Numbered from the stretch's first letter, positions 34,020-44,600 are shown. The stretch: 64,000 nucleotides of DNA from Tretioscincus oriximinensis (GCA_022410635.1 JAJVDF010000456.1:864921-928920); one strand, 5' to 3'. Program-made: numbers and translations. The notes: generated by a model from the letters alone, not told the origin.

Positions 34020-34570
34020 ATCTCCTTTTTTTTGTAAAATTGATTGGTTTTTATAGGCCACTTATAAACAAAAGTTACAGTGACAATAAACATAACACAA
34101 AATAACTACATAACACAACATAGCGTACCATAACAACTCAACATGTCATATAACAGATATTCCACACACACCCTGAGTCGGTTTGTGATTGAAATATGTT
34201 CGTCTCCAATTTCTTTTAAATAAACTTCATAACATCTCCTGCATCATTCTGAACAACATAAATTAATTCCACTCTCCATTATTTGGATTGTATAATAATA
34301 CAATAATACATTTTGTCTGATCCTTCCATCATAGAACTAGAACTGCTTGTGGCAGTGATATACCATCTATTACCTCTTTGTACCTGAGATATTCCTCACT
34401 ATGTGCAAAGCAGACATCCCCTTAGATAAGGGAGTTTCCAGTCCTAACATTTGATTTGTTTAATTCTTTACTACTTTCCAAATTTGTGCACTCCTTCACC
34501 TTCCCAAAATGTGTTAATATACACATGGGATTCCACATCCACTTTCATTACTAATTCCAAAAGTTTATTT
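34020..34570 (-). repeat. Possible L1-type 3' region, antisense
   Basis: It starts with TCCTTTTTTTTGTAAAATTG and continues A/C-rich (AACACAAAATAACTACATAA), ending near TCCACATCCACTTTCATTAC. The T-run start and A/C bias suit an antisense L1 3'UTR, but no coding sequence is present. Confidence 0.3.
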
Positions 34571-35149
34571 TTCTGCTCGTTGCGTTAAAAAGTTTATCTG
34601 GAGCAGGAAAAATTAAGAGCTGAAGTCTCTTAATCTTAATCCCAAATGAAGCTTCTTCATTTCATTCTGGATCAAGATTAAGAGACTTCAGTTCTTTCGG
34701 CTCTGCAAANAGGAATATCTAGCTTCTTAACAACTTTTTGCACTGCTGCATCTGTCACTATAAGTGAAAGGAAGGTACTTAACTCGGATGACCAAGTTGG
34801 AAAGACAAAGAGTTTCTCTGTTTTAAGCAAAACTTTAAGTTCATTCTGTGAAAACAACTGCAAAAGTTCTCATAGCAAATTCCCAAAATCTTTACTTGTA
34901 GTGCCATCACATTCTCTTATTTAAAGGAATAACAGTAAAGTTCTAGTGTGTTAGGACTTTGTACATCTCTTCCAAGTGAAATCTTTTACAGTTGCTGCTT
35001 GCATAATAAANGAATACAATAAGTAGCCTGCTAAAGGTTCGTCTGAATGGCTGTAGCTGAATGGTAGAGTGTTGTACTGGTTTATGACCGTAGTAAATAC
35101 TGATTGATTGATTGATTGAATGGTAGAGTGCGTCTGGAAGCAGAGTAGA

Positions 35150-35395
35150 AGTTGGAGTTGGTTTTTATACCCCATTTTTCTCAATCCAAAGGAAATCAAA
35201 GCAGCTTCCATAACTATCTAATCTTCTCTTCACAACAGACACCTTGTGAAGTAGGTGGGGCTGAAAGAGCTCTGAACAACCGTGATTAGCCNAAGATTAT
35301 GCAGCTGGTTTTTGTGGAGGAGAGCAGAATCAAACCAGGAGACTTCCAGATAAGAGTCTGTCACTCTAACCACTACACCAGAGGGCCACTGATCT
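35150..35395 (-). mobile_element. Sauria-type SINE, antisense
   Basis: TTTTTATACCCCATTTTTCT, CAATCCAAAGGAAATCAAAG, CACCTTGTGAAGTAGGTGGG, GCAGCTGGTTTTTGTGGAGG and GTCACTCTAACCACTACACC: the reverse complement of tail, body and tRNA-like head in that order. Confidence 0.75.
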
Positions 35396-35604
35396 CTCAA
35401 GAACTAGGCAATTCCAAACCACTTCTGTTGAGAGTTTTCTGCATAGAGAAAACTGCATAGAAAATCACTGGTCCGTTGTCCAGTCTTTCCTCAGCAGTAA
35501 ACTAATTAGCAAACCATTTCTGCCAGGAGTTGGATAGACCCAGAAATCTCCAACAAGAAGTCTATTTATTCCACTTTTTTGGCATCTAACTGAATGGACT
35601 AAAA

Positions 35605-35700
35605 AAAGGACTTTGCAAGGAGGGCTTGCAGCACTTTAGACAAGAGACAGGATGAGTTTTCACAGAACAAATCTACTTCTTCAGATGCCCTGTGGACTAA
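35605..35700. repeat. Hairpin repeat family fragment
   Basis: AAGGAGGGCTTGCAGCACTT, TAGACAAGAGACAGG and AATCTACTTCTTCAGATGCC. Confidence 0.45.
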
Positions 35701-36805
35701 ATCATCTTTACAACACCACAAGATCACGCTTTTCCTGGAATAGGGGTTTCGGAGGGTTTGGTACTCCTTTTGAAGTCATTTCCATTAGCCACTCAAATCT
35801 TCAAAATCTTCCCATCACTTGACTGTCAGAAAATTCATGCTGGGTGGAAGAGCAAATGTTTTCTTTAACTCATCTTGATAAGTCAACTAAATAATTCTGT
35901 GCACGTTAATTTTGCTAAACCTCTTCGAAAGGTCTATGAAATGTTAAAATTGAGCCAGTCCAAAGCCTCTTCCCTTTAAACCTGTGTCTGTCTTTTTAAA
36001 CCTGTGTCTGTCTTGAGACTCCCAACTAATCCACAAAAAGAAATCTATTACTAACCTGTGTTTTTACCTGCTGTAGGATGAAAGAAATACTTCCCCCGCT
36101 GCTAACATCTCCTTTGTGCCAAACAGTTCTTTTAAGGCTGAAATCCTTCCACCGGCAGCTTTTCACCATCACGTCTTTCCCCATATGCCTTATAGTGTTC
36201 ACTCGAGGCAAAGAGATGCTTCTCTGGGATGCAGGAGTAAGATGCAAATGAATCAAACGCCCAGCCAATCAGCTCAGCCCAGCCACGCCCATTATACGTG
36301 CAGTTCAGCACCCGAGACGGAGCTGTGGGCTCCCCTGGCCCCCCTTTCTGTGCATCACTAGGGACACGTCTGTCTTGCTTGGCCTTAACTCCTACGTGTG
36401 TTCTGGCATGTTAGAGGCAGGCAAGCAGAGCAGACTATGCAATCCCTTGCTGACCGCTTTGTACAGGAATACGCACAGGATTCATGCCCGACACCAAGCC
36501 AGCGCTTTTCGGAATGGGCATGTTGTGTATGCTAAATGTCTCTGTTGCCCGAGCTTAGAGTTCTAGAGGAATTGTTGAGCACAATTTATTGGGCACAACT
36601 TTATGGTGGGTGGGAAAGAGAATCCAGAGACAGGGGACCACAAGGAAGTAGGCCTTGCTTACCATATTCTGGAAAGTACGAGAATACTCAGCTCTTCTGG
36701 ACCAGGGTGAATTTAAGTAGTTATTTTTCTCTGTTAGTGGTAAGATTTCTATCATTTCTTTGTTATTGGTATCGGTTCCTCTTGCCTTTCACTAAATGAA
36801 GAAGA

Positions 36806-37085
36806 ACAAGAACTGCTTTTCTCACCCGAAGGGACTCAAAGTGGCTTACAAAGTTATTTTTCACCCNAAGGTTTACATCCTACCCTCCTCACCATGCTGT
36901 GGTGGTTTCCATTTATCTAGTCGCAGTCAGTTGCAATTTCTTGGCGATTCCTGTTTTCGAATAGCTGGNTTGGCTGGAGCTACAGGCTAGTAGAAGATGC
37001 TCATCCCTTCCTATGTACGACACAGGGCCTCGAAACCCCATCTCCCAGCTGAGAGACCGCCACCTAAGCAACTGAGCCATTTATT
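36806..37085 (-). mobile_element. SINE with BovB-type tail, antisense
   Basis: TTTTCTCACCCGAAGGGACT, CAAAGTGGCTTACAAAGTTA, GGTGGTTTCCATTTATCTAG, CGCAGTCAGTTGCAATTTCT, CGAAACCCCATCTCCCAGCT and AACTGAGCCAT. A sister copy is at 62045-62310. Confidence 0.7.
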
Positions 37086-37124
37086 TGAAAATAAATCAGT
37101 TTAAATAAGAAATATCTTCAATAC

Positions 37125-37340
37125 AGGGTGCTTCAAAAAATGTATACACACTTTAAACTTCCATAGAAAATTTATTTACTGTTCTACAAAGTTAAATTTC
37201 AGGATTTCCCAGATTTGAACAGTATTAACATTTGTTATTTACGTTTTATTTACATTGGACTTTAAGCTTTCTAATTTCCTGAAATTTAACTTTGTAGAAC
37301 AGTAAATAAATTTTCTATGGAAGTTCAAAGTGTGTATACA
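37125..37340. mobile_element. Mariner-like foldback with long terminal inverted repeats
   Basis: The left arm reads GGGTGCTTCAAAAAATGTAT, ACACACTTTAAACTTCCATA, GTTCTACAAAGTTAAATTTC. The right arm is its near-perfect complement (GAAATTTAACTTTGTAGAAC ... TATGGAAGTTCAAAGTGTGT). Arms are about 75 bp and enclose about 65 bp. The outermost right bases are degenerate. Confidence 0.75.
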
Positions 37341-37399
37341 TAACTCTTTACTTACTCAAGGAAAGCTTTTCCCCCCTGGTTTAATCCAGTTCTTCAGGA

Positions 37400-37755
37400 C
37401 TAACATAAGAACATAAGAACATAAGAAGAGCCATACTGGATCAGGCCACAGCCCATCAAGTCCAGCATTCTGTGTCACACAGAGGCCCACCAGATGCACC
37501 TGGGCAGCCTGAACAGAGGAAAGCAAAATATGCTCCTGTTCATGACTCCCTGCAAATGGTATTTCAAGAGTCCTGCCTGTTGCTCCATCCCGGAGGCTAT
37601 ATCCAGACAACTATCCTAGTATCCATTTATACCCTTAGTGTCCATAAACCTGTCTAGTCCTGTCTTGAAACTATCCAAGCTGTTGGCTACTGCTACCTCT
37701 TCAGGAAGTAAATTCCACAGGCCGATGACCCTCTGGGTGAAAAAATAAAGCTGGA
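37400..37755 (-). repeat. CR1 3' fragment, antisense
   Basis: AACATAAGAACATAAGAAGA, CCATACTGGATCAGGCCACA, CTGTTGCTCCATCCCGGAGG and CCGATGACCCTCTGGGTGAA. The leading CATAAGAA units are the reverse complement of the CR1 3' octamer repeat. It breaks off at about 37750. Confidence 0.85.
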
Positions 37756-37768
37756 CTAAAGCTGGATT

Positions 37769-38430
37769 AAACACTGTTGGGGTTCTCTATTAGGAATACA
37801 TTAATTGACATAAATATATTTGATATAAAAATATACAAGCATTGGTCTCTAGATGCACAGGCCTCAGGTCTGCAAAAGTTTGGGGAATTTTCCAGCACAG
37901 GGTGTTGCAAGAGAGCTAATCTCCTTTCCTGCCCTGAAGCAACACCCATCTTTGCCATGTTTATCTGCACCCATTATCTTTAGGTGCACTCATTATCTCA
38001 GGAGCTTTGGCTTAATGATATTAATCAACTGCCTGGAAGCCCTGAGGAAGTTCTGGCTATCACCTCTCCAGGAGGTGAACGACCGGTCACAGGTCCTGAA
38101 AGCTACAGAGATCAATCTTGTACCATCTAAACCATACCCATATTTGGAGTTTCCTGACACAGGCTGCACCCCTGGGGAGGAGGGAGAAACGTCACACAGG
38201 TGTCACAACCTGGGCCCACCTCAGGTCCGCCCCAACCCACACCTTCGGAACACCCAGTCTCTGACGTCTATTTTCTTGTACATGCCTTCTGATCTCATGT
38301 CAATAAAAACCAGCACACAGGGGTGCTCTGGAGGTTCCATAACCCACGTGGGCCTCCTAGATCTTGCCTCTTCATCTAAGCTTATGGCCTCTGTGTGAGT
38401 TCTTGATGGGAGTCAAATTCTACACATATC
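37769..38430 (+). mobile_element. Possible solo LTR or LTR fragment
   Basis: It begins TGTTGGGGTTCTCTATTAGG. It holds GTCAATAAAAACCAGCACAC (poly(A) signal near 38300) and GGAGGTTCCATAACCCACGT downstream, and could end TCTACACA near 38427. TG...CA ends, a central AATAAA and interruption of a CR1 at the left edge fit an endogenous retroviral LTR. I see no convincing target duplication, primer site or coding region. Confidence 0.35.
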
Positions 38431-38974
38431 CGTATCCTGATGATCAACTGCCTCTGATGTGCCGACACCTAATAACGTGGTAGCAAACCCCTGTTAAAAA
38501 ACATGTCCGAATCTGGCTTCTAACACAACCTACTTAAATAAGGTGGAAAGTTAGGGTGTAGTAGTCACATATGTACTATTAAACTGCCCTCACTCCTCAG
38601 TTCTGAAGAACATGACTGGAAACCAGAAAAGAACTGTATAATACCTGTTTTATTGGTTTCAGTTCTGTTCATCAGGAGTGAAGGCTGCTGAATAGCACTT
38701 GTGTGACCCAAGTATTACTATTCGCTTTGCTGCTGTGTTTGTCCATGCAAAAAGTGGACTGAATGTGGATTAAAATTTAGGTGTGACCAGGCACGTTATA
38801 TTTTGTTACCTAGCCAGTGGTGTGACTTCCACACTTGGCCTCAAGTGGCTCTAGACTTGGGCCCTGTTTGCACTGGTCACAGTAATGTGTTACAACACAT
38901 ACAGATCCCTACTGAGATATATGCAAATGGGGCTTTGGATGAGGGGAACTTTTATTTCATTGCATCGTGTTAGA

Positions 38975-39150
38975 TGTCAAAGAAGTAGCCGTGTTAGTCT
39001 GGATCCAAAATATTTAGCAAACAGGTCTTGTAAAAACTAACAAGAAAAAATTAGGTAGCATCAGTTTTCGTAGACAAGTCTACTTTTTCAGATACTAGCA
39101 TTTGAAAAAGCAGATTTGCCTACGAAACCTCATGCTACCTTTTTTCTATT
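38975..39150. repeat. Hairpin repeat family copy
   Basis: GAAGTAGCCGTGTTAGTCTG at the left. Arms GGTAGCATCAGTTTTCGTAG, ACAAGTCTACTTTTTCAGAT and GAAAAAGCAGATTTGCCTAC, GAAACCTCATGCTACC pair as in the 28179 copy. Confidence 0.6.
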
Positions 39151-39174
39151 TATTTAGAAACACGAGGAGCTACG

Positions 39175-39365
39175 AGGAGCCCAGGTGAATGGGGCTACAT
39201 CTAGACCAGTATTTTGTCTCATACAGTGGTCACCAACAGCACCTGGGCGGTCTCAACCAGATAAAGGCAAAATCCTCATCTGTTCTCGACTCCCTCCAAA
39301 TAGTACTTCAGGAATACTGCCTGATGCTCCGTCATGGAGGCAATGTTAAGAGATTCATCCTAGCA
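39175..39365 (-). repeat. CR1 3' fragment, antisense
   Basis: CCAGTATTTTGTCTCATACA, CACCAACAGCACCTGGGCGG, AGATAAAGGCAAAATCCTCA and TGCCTGATGCTCCGTCATGG. Confidence 0.7.
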
Positions 39366-39389
39366 GCTATTTAAAATTGTAATGTTCTA

Positions 39390-39690
39390 AATAACTGGGG
39401 CCCAAATACCAGTGTCGTCACCTGATCTGCTCATGCCTTGAAATTTCCAGGGAAGACCTTCCAGGTTGCACCATCACATTCAAGTGATGTTCTTATGTTC
39501 TTAAGAGTAAGCCAGGAGCCCAGAATATGGCTATTTCAGCGATGGATCCTAGATTATGGAATAGTCCCCTTCTGGAGGTAAATCAAGAATCATTTTTTTA
39601 TACATTTTTTAAAAAAATCTTTGAAGCTGTGCTTCCTTATACTGCCTTTTGCTAAAGGACCTCCCCCCTCTACTATAAGGCCTTGTTACT
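39390..39690 (+). repeat. L2-like LINE fragment
   Basis: GGGCCCAAATACCAGTGTCG, GAAGACCTTCCAGGTTGCAC, AGGAGCCCAGAATATGGCTA and AAGCTGTGCTTCCTTATACT resemble the L2-like coding end but are diverged. Confidence 0.4.
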
Positions 39691-39734
39691 ATTTTTATTC
39701 TTAACTAGCCGAATTTTATTTTTAACTTCTTGTC

Positions 39735-40438
39735 TAGTGTGGAGCAGCAGCAAAAAAAGGCAACCATATTAAGAGACGCATAGAATCTTGATAACGCCAA
39801 GTAATTCTTCTCTACAGTACTTTGGTCGGACTACTCTTGGGATGCAGTTTTCAGTCCTGGGCACCCCAGATCAAGGGTCTGGAGCACCTCCCTTACGAAG
39901 CAAGGCTGCAACGTCTGGGCCTCTTCAGCCTTGAAAGGAGACGTTTGAGGGGTGATCTGATTGAAGTGTACAAAATCATGCATGGGATCGACAGGGTGAA
40001 TAGAGAAAAAATGTTTTCTCTATCACACAACACAAGGACCAGAGGGCACTCCTTAAAACTGTTGGGTAGAAAAGTGAGAACAGACAAAGGAAAGTATTTT
40101 TTCACCCAGAGGGTCATCGGCCTGTGGAATTTACTTCCTGAAGAGGTAGTGGTAGCTAACAGCTTGGATAGTTTCAAGACAGGACTAGACAGGTTTATGG
40201 ACACTAAGGGTATAAATGGATACTAGGATAGTTGTCTGGATGTAGCCTCTGGGATGGAGCAACAGGCAGGACTCTTGAAATACCATTTGCAGGGAGTCAC
40301 GAACAGGAGCAGCATATTTTGCTTTCCTCTGTTTGGACTGCCCAGGTGCATCTGGTGGGCCTCTGTGTGACACAGAATGCTGGACTCGATGGGCTGTGGC
40401 CTGATCCAGTATGGCTCTTCTTATGTTCTTATGTAAAA
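39735..40438 (+). mobile_element. CR1 3' part, sense, with open C-terminal frame
   Basis: From 39822 the frame is open to 40226 and reads [20 protein letters not shown], then [20 protein letters not shown] and [20 protein letters not shown], the CR1 ORF2 C-terminus. The 3'UTR (GACTCGATGGGCTGTGGCCT, GATCCAGTATGGCTCTTC) ends in TTATGTTCTTATG. Little diverged from copies at 63178 and 37400. Confidence 0.85.
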
Positions 40439-40800
40439 AGGATCTGGGGATGTTTAGTCTGTTAAAGAGAAGACTGAGAGGAGACCTGATAGCTGAAGGG
40501 CTGTCAGAGCAGAGGGATCAGCATTGTTCTCATTGGCACATGGAAGGTCTAGAAACAATGGGATGAAACTGTAAGGAAGATTTAGATTAGATATCAGGAA
40601 AAAACCTTTTTGACGGTATGAGTGGTAAACCAGTGGAACAGTTTGCCACAGGAGGTGGTGGCTTCTCCTTCACTGGAAGTCTTCAAACAGGGGCTGGGTG
40701 GGCAGCCATCAGTCTAGGAGAGTTCAGTGAATCCTGCATTGGGGTGAGACCCCTTGACCCTGGAGGTCCCTTCCAGCTCTTCCATTCTATGAACCAGTCC
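40438..40800 (+). repeat. CR1 3' fragment, second subfamily
   Basis: GGATCTGGGGATGTTTAGTC, AAGAGAAGACTGAGAGGAGA, CAGTGGAACAGTTTGCCACA and CCCTGGAGGTCCCTTCCAGC, directly abutting the preceding CR1. Confidence 0.8.
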
Positions 40801-40805
40801 GTAGC

Positions 40806-41035
40806 ACGATGCTAGTGCAACAGGCTCCTCCCCCTTGCTCCCACCCATACCTCCAGCCACTCCTGACTCCTTCGCTCCCTCTCGTTCCTCCTTTAGGTGT
40901 TGCTTCTTTCATTCGTTCCTTCGTTCCTTTCCTTCTTCGTTCCTGTTTACCTCTGGAGGCTGCCAAGGTTCTGAGCCCTGTTACTTGGTTGTTATACCTG
41001 GGAGTGTTAAGACTCTTTATTATATATACGTACAG
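40806..41035 (+). repeat. Pyrimidine-rich dispersed repeat, third copy
   Basis: GTGCAACAGGCTCCTCCCCC, TTGCTCCCACCCATACCTCC, AGCCACTCCTGACTCC and TTGCTTCTTTCATTCGTTCC. It corresponds to 14770-15005 and the inverted 15525-15705. Confidence 0.6.
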
Positions 41036-41104
41036 GTGTGTGTAAGTACCTATGTCTATTTTTGCACTTTTTGTTTCATTACTGTAATAAATGAATGAAT
41101 GAAC

Positions 41105-41200
41105 GAATACAGTCCAGCCTTCTGCTTCACACACAATTGCACTTGGGCAGCCATAAGCAGAAGAAAGCAAAACCTCCCCCTCTTCTTGCCACTTGCAGGA
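41105..41200 (-). repeat. CR1 3' scrap, antisense
   Basis: AGTCCAGCCTTCTGCTTCAC, ACACAATTGCACTTGGGCAG and AGCAGAAGAAAGCAAAACCT. Confidence 0.55.
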
Positions 41201-41254
41201 AATTGACTGAATGCCCCTTAAGCACAGCATTTCCCCGCAAGCGAGGCTAGAACC

Positions 41255-41544
41255 AACTCCTAATTGGTCGACGTCGAGGAAGAAGGAAAACACGACGATC
41301 GTTTGAGAGGCTTTGATTGGCTAAAATGGCGGCCCCTTCCGGACTGACGTTTCAGTGAGCCATTGCCCGCAAGGGAGCGTGCGTGCGTGCGTGCGTGCGT
41401 GAAATGGCCGCGCCCTTTTGCTAACGCGCAGGCGCCTTAATAGCAGCAGCCAGGCACTGATGGAGCCGTGGAGCTGCTCTCGTCCTGCCTGAGGCGGCGC
41501 CGTTCGGGGTGTTTTGTGGCGCCGGCGGAGGCTACGGCGGGGCG
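41255..41544 (+). promoter_or_regulatory. SNAPC1: SNAPC1 promoter / CpG-rich 5' region
   Basis: GC-rich, CpG-dense DNA directly upstream of the SNAPC1 start. Visible motifs are CCAAT boxes in reverse (TAATTGGTC at 41262, GATTGGC at 41315), AAAATGGCGGCC (YY1-type, 41323) next to CCTTCCGG (ETS-type), CTGACGT (CRE half, 41344) and a second GAAATGGCCGCGCC (41400). A GTGC repeat lies between. No TATA box is evident, which suits a housekeeping promoter. The transcription start is probably near 41400-41460. Confidence 0.7.
41377..41401. repeat. (GTGC)n microsatellite in promoter
   Basis: Six tandem GCGT units in the SNAPC1 promoter region, between the two ATGGC motifs. Confidence 0.9.
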
Positions 41545-41672
41545 ATGGGCGGCTGGCCGGGGCTGCACACAGACTACGAAGCGCTGCTTCGTTCCTTCCA
41601 GGAGGCCGAGACTGTCCGCTTCGAAGAGTTCGCCTCGCTGTGGAGGCAGCGTCGGTTCCACACTATATTCTA
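41545..41672 (+). CDS. SNAPC1: SNAPC1 exon 1
   Basis: 128 coding bases from ATG to donor GTACGT. It encodes [20 protein letters not shown], then [20 protein letters not shown] and IF. It matches human MGTPPGLQTDCEALLSRFQE in pattern. The splice is essential: reading on gives TAG at once. The 4289-bp intron after it holds two hAT-type elements, the 42-bp satellite with the N gap, a CR1 and a MITE. Confidence 0.93.
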
Positions 41673-44600
41673 GTACGTTTGTTTTGACTATCGGCTGGCT
41701 GCTGCTTGCTTGTGGGCGCTGGAGCATGCGCAGAGGGCGCTCTCTGCTGAGGGGGTGACCTCCCAGGCGTATGATAATTCTCGTGTTCGTCTACCAGACC
41801 CTTTTGTTCCACCTATGATGTAGTGCAATGATGGCGAATCTTTTGATCTCGGTGTGCCAAAATCCGTAAAAAAAACCCCTAGCTTTACTTGGGTGCCCTG
41901 TCACACTACAAATACCCATCATTTTGTGATATTTGTAACTTGAGACCAGCCAAAAAATAAGTTATATTTTTTCATACGTGTATTTATTAAAGAAGCAAAA
42001 GCAAATAATTCTTTACAGTAGTGACTTGTCTGTTGTTGAATTTCATTTGTTTAAATCTTGAATTGAAGGTTGGTACTTCGTGCAGGTGACACGTCAAACC
42101 CAAGCAAGCACTGCCAACTTCATCGGTCCCTTGGTTCCTTTGATTGGTTTTAATGCGCTGAATTTTTTTTCCCAATTTTTTTTTTTTTTTAATTAAACAA
42201 ATTTAATTCTTAAATTTTAATTTAACCAGGGCGGTGATGTGTCACCCAATATGTCTTTGTTAGCTAACCTATGACACACACGTCAAAGGCTATCACTGAT
42301 GTAGTGCAACTTTTGAAGAACGGTAAGCCCCGCCCCTTTCTGTGACTTCCGCCAGTAAATCGGTAAGCCCCACCTATTTTTGTGTGACTTCTGCCAGTAA
42401 ATCAGTAAGCCCCGCCTATTTTTGTGTGACTTCTGCCAGTAAANNNNNNNNNNNNNNNNNNNNNNNNNNNNNNNNNNNNNNNNNNNNNNNNNNNNNNNNN
42501 NNNNNNNNNNNNNNNNNNNNNNNNNNNNNNNNNNNNNNNNNNNNNNNNNNNNNNNNNNNNNNNNNNNNNNNNNNNNNNNNNNNNNNNNNNNNNNNNNNNN
42601 NNNNNNNNNNNNNNNNNNNNNNNNNNNNNNNNNNNNNNNNNNNNNNNNNNNNNNNNNNNNNNNNNNNNNNNNNNNNNNNNNNNNNNNNNNNNNNNNNNNN
42701 NNNNNNNNNNNNNNNNNNNNNNNNNNNNNNNNNNNNNNNNNNNNNNNNNNNNNNNNNNNNNNNNNNNNNNNNNNNNNNNNNNNNNNNNNNNNNNNNNNNN
42801 NNNNNNNNNNNNNNNNNNNNNNNNNNNNNNNNNNNNNNNNNNNNNNNNNNNNNNNNNNNNNNNNNNNNNNNNNNNNNNNNNNNNNNNNNNNNNNNNNNNN
42901 NNNNNNNNNNNNNNNNNNNNNNNNNNNNNNNNNNNNNNNNNNNNNNNNNNNNNNNNNNNNNNNNNNNNNNNNNNNNNNNNNNNNNNNNNNNNNNNNNNNN
43001 NNNNNNNNNNNNNNNNNNNNNNNNNNNNNNNNNNNNNNNNNNNNNNNNNNNNNNNNNNNNNNNNNNNNNNNNNNNNNNNNNNNNNNNNNNNNNNNNNNNN
43101 NNNNNNNNNNNNNNNNNNNNNNNNNNNNNNNNNNNNNNNNNNNNNNNNNNNNNNNNNNNNNNNNNNNNNNNNNNNNNNNNNNNNNNNNNNNNNNNNNNNN
43201 NNNNNNNNNNNNNNNNNNNNNNNNNNNNNNNNNNNNNNNNNNNNNNNNNNNNNNNNNNNNNNNNNNNNNNNNNNNNNNNNNNNNNNNNNNNNNNNNNNNN
43301 NNNNNNNNNNNNNNNNNNNNNNNNNNNNNNNNNNNNNNNNNNNNNNNNNNNNNNNNNNNNNNNNNNNNNNNNNNNNNNNNNNNNNNNNNNNNNNNNNNNN
43401 NNNNNNNNNNNNNNNNNNNNNNNTGCCAGTAAATCAGTAAGCCCCGCCTATTTTTGTGTGACTTCTGCCAGTAAATCAGTAAGCCCCGCCTATTTTTGTG
43501 TGACTTCTGCCAGTAAACTGGCAAGCCCTTTTGCATGAGTCTGCCAGGAAGCTGATAAACCCCGCCTGTTTTTGCACAACTTTTGTCAGTAAACTGGTAA
43601 CCCAACCCCTATTTGCATAACCTCTGCCAGTAAATGTTTAAGCCCCACCCCTTTTGTGATTTCCACCAGTAAACCGGTAAAGCCTGCCCTTTTCGCATGA
43701 CTTCTGCCAGTAAATCGATAATCCCTGCCCCTTTTTTGTGTTACTATTGCCAGTAACCCGGTAAACTCTGTACCTTTTTGCATTGCTTCTGCCAGTAAAC
43801 TGGTAAGCCCCACCCCCTTCTTGATGTCACTTCCGGTCCTGTCCCCGAAAGTGATGCCAAAAATTACGCATGTAATTTGCATGCAAGAAATTGCCCCCCA
43901 ACAAATCATGAGTTTTGGGGTGCCATATTGGATTTCCCATACTCTTGCAGGTAGCAGCCCAAGGCTGATTTCTCAACTTGCCATGTGGACCTGAGTGTGC
44001 CTTAATGACTGCAGGGTGGGGAGTCAAAAAATACTTTCTCAGCCGATCTGCCCAAGGAAATAGCTTTGCTGCTAACAGGAAGTTGCCTGGGGAGAGAGTC
44101 AGCCTCTTAATTATGGAATAATCTCCCAACTAAAGGGGTAGAGGTCCCTTTATCCGAAAATATGCAATATCAGAAACTGGAGAGTTTGGACATCCTGAAT
44201 GCGTAGGGTTGCCATATTATGGCAACCCAAAACCGGGACGGGGGTGGGGGNTGCGTGCACGCGTGCGCATACGTACGTGTGCGTGCACGCGCGCATGCGC
44301 ATACGGACGCTTGTAGCGAGACAGGCAGAACATCTTTCCTGCCTGTCTCACAAGCGTCCATGCGCACACGCGCAGCTGTGGTGGGGGGGTAGCAGCAGCG
44401 GCGGGGGTGTAGCGGCGGCAGCGGCGGGGGCTAGCGGCGGGGCGGGGGCTAGCAGCAACCCGGGATTTTAAAACTTTTTTTTAAAATCCAGCCGGGACAA
44501 TAAAATTGTCCCTAAAACCGTGATTGTCCCGGTTTACTGGGACGTATGGCAACCCTATGAATGGGTGCTTGGATAGAGGCAGGGAAGAGGACAAATTCCT

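Larger units (their letters stand above)
32013..41254. other. HIF1A-SNAPC1 intergenic region
   Basis: About 9.2 kb with no supported gene. It contains SINE, L2-like, CR1, a mariner-like foldback and a possible LTR, listed separately. Intervals 34400-35000, 35700-36800 and 38520-38960 show nothing that I recognise as a repeat; 36230-36400 has a small cluster of promoter-like motifs. ORFs up to 181 codons (37853-38398) look fortuitous. Confidence 0.75.

Noticed and set aside
37853..38398. 181-codon ORF
   Set aside because: No recognisable domain, no conservation pattern and it lies within a possible LTR; composition looks like chance.
41437..41758. Two 96-codon ORFs, one on each strand, over SNAPC1 exon 1
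   Set aside because: They are out-of-frame readings of a CpG-rich exon with few stops; the SNAPC1 frame explains the sequence and splices correctly.
42283..43605. Long ORFs on both strands (about 400-440 codons)
   Set aside because: They run through 980 N bases and through a 42-bp tandem repeat whose period is a multiple of three, so no stop can arise. They are artefacts.
42318..43815. Regularly spaced repeat resembling a CRISPR array
   Set aside because: The units are head-to-tail with no unique spacers, and the host is a vertebrate. It is a satellite.
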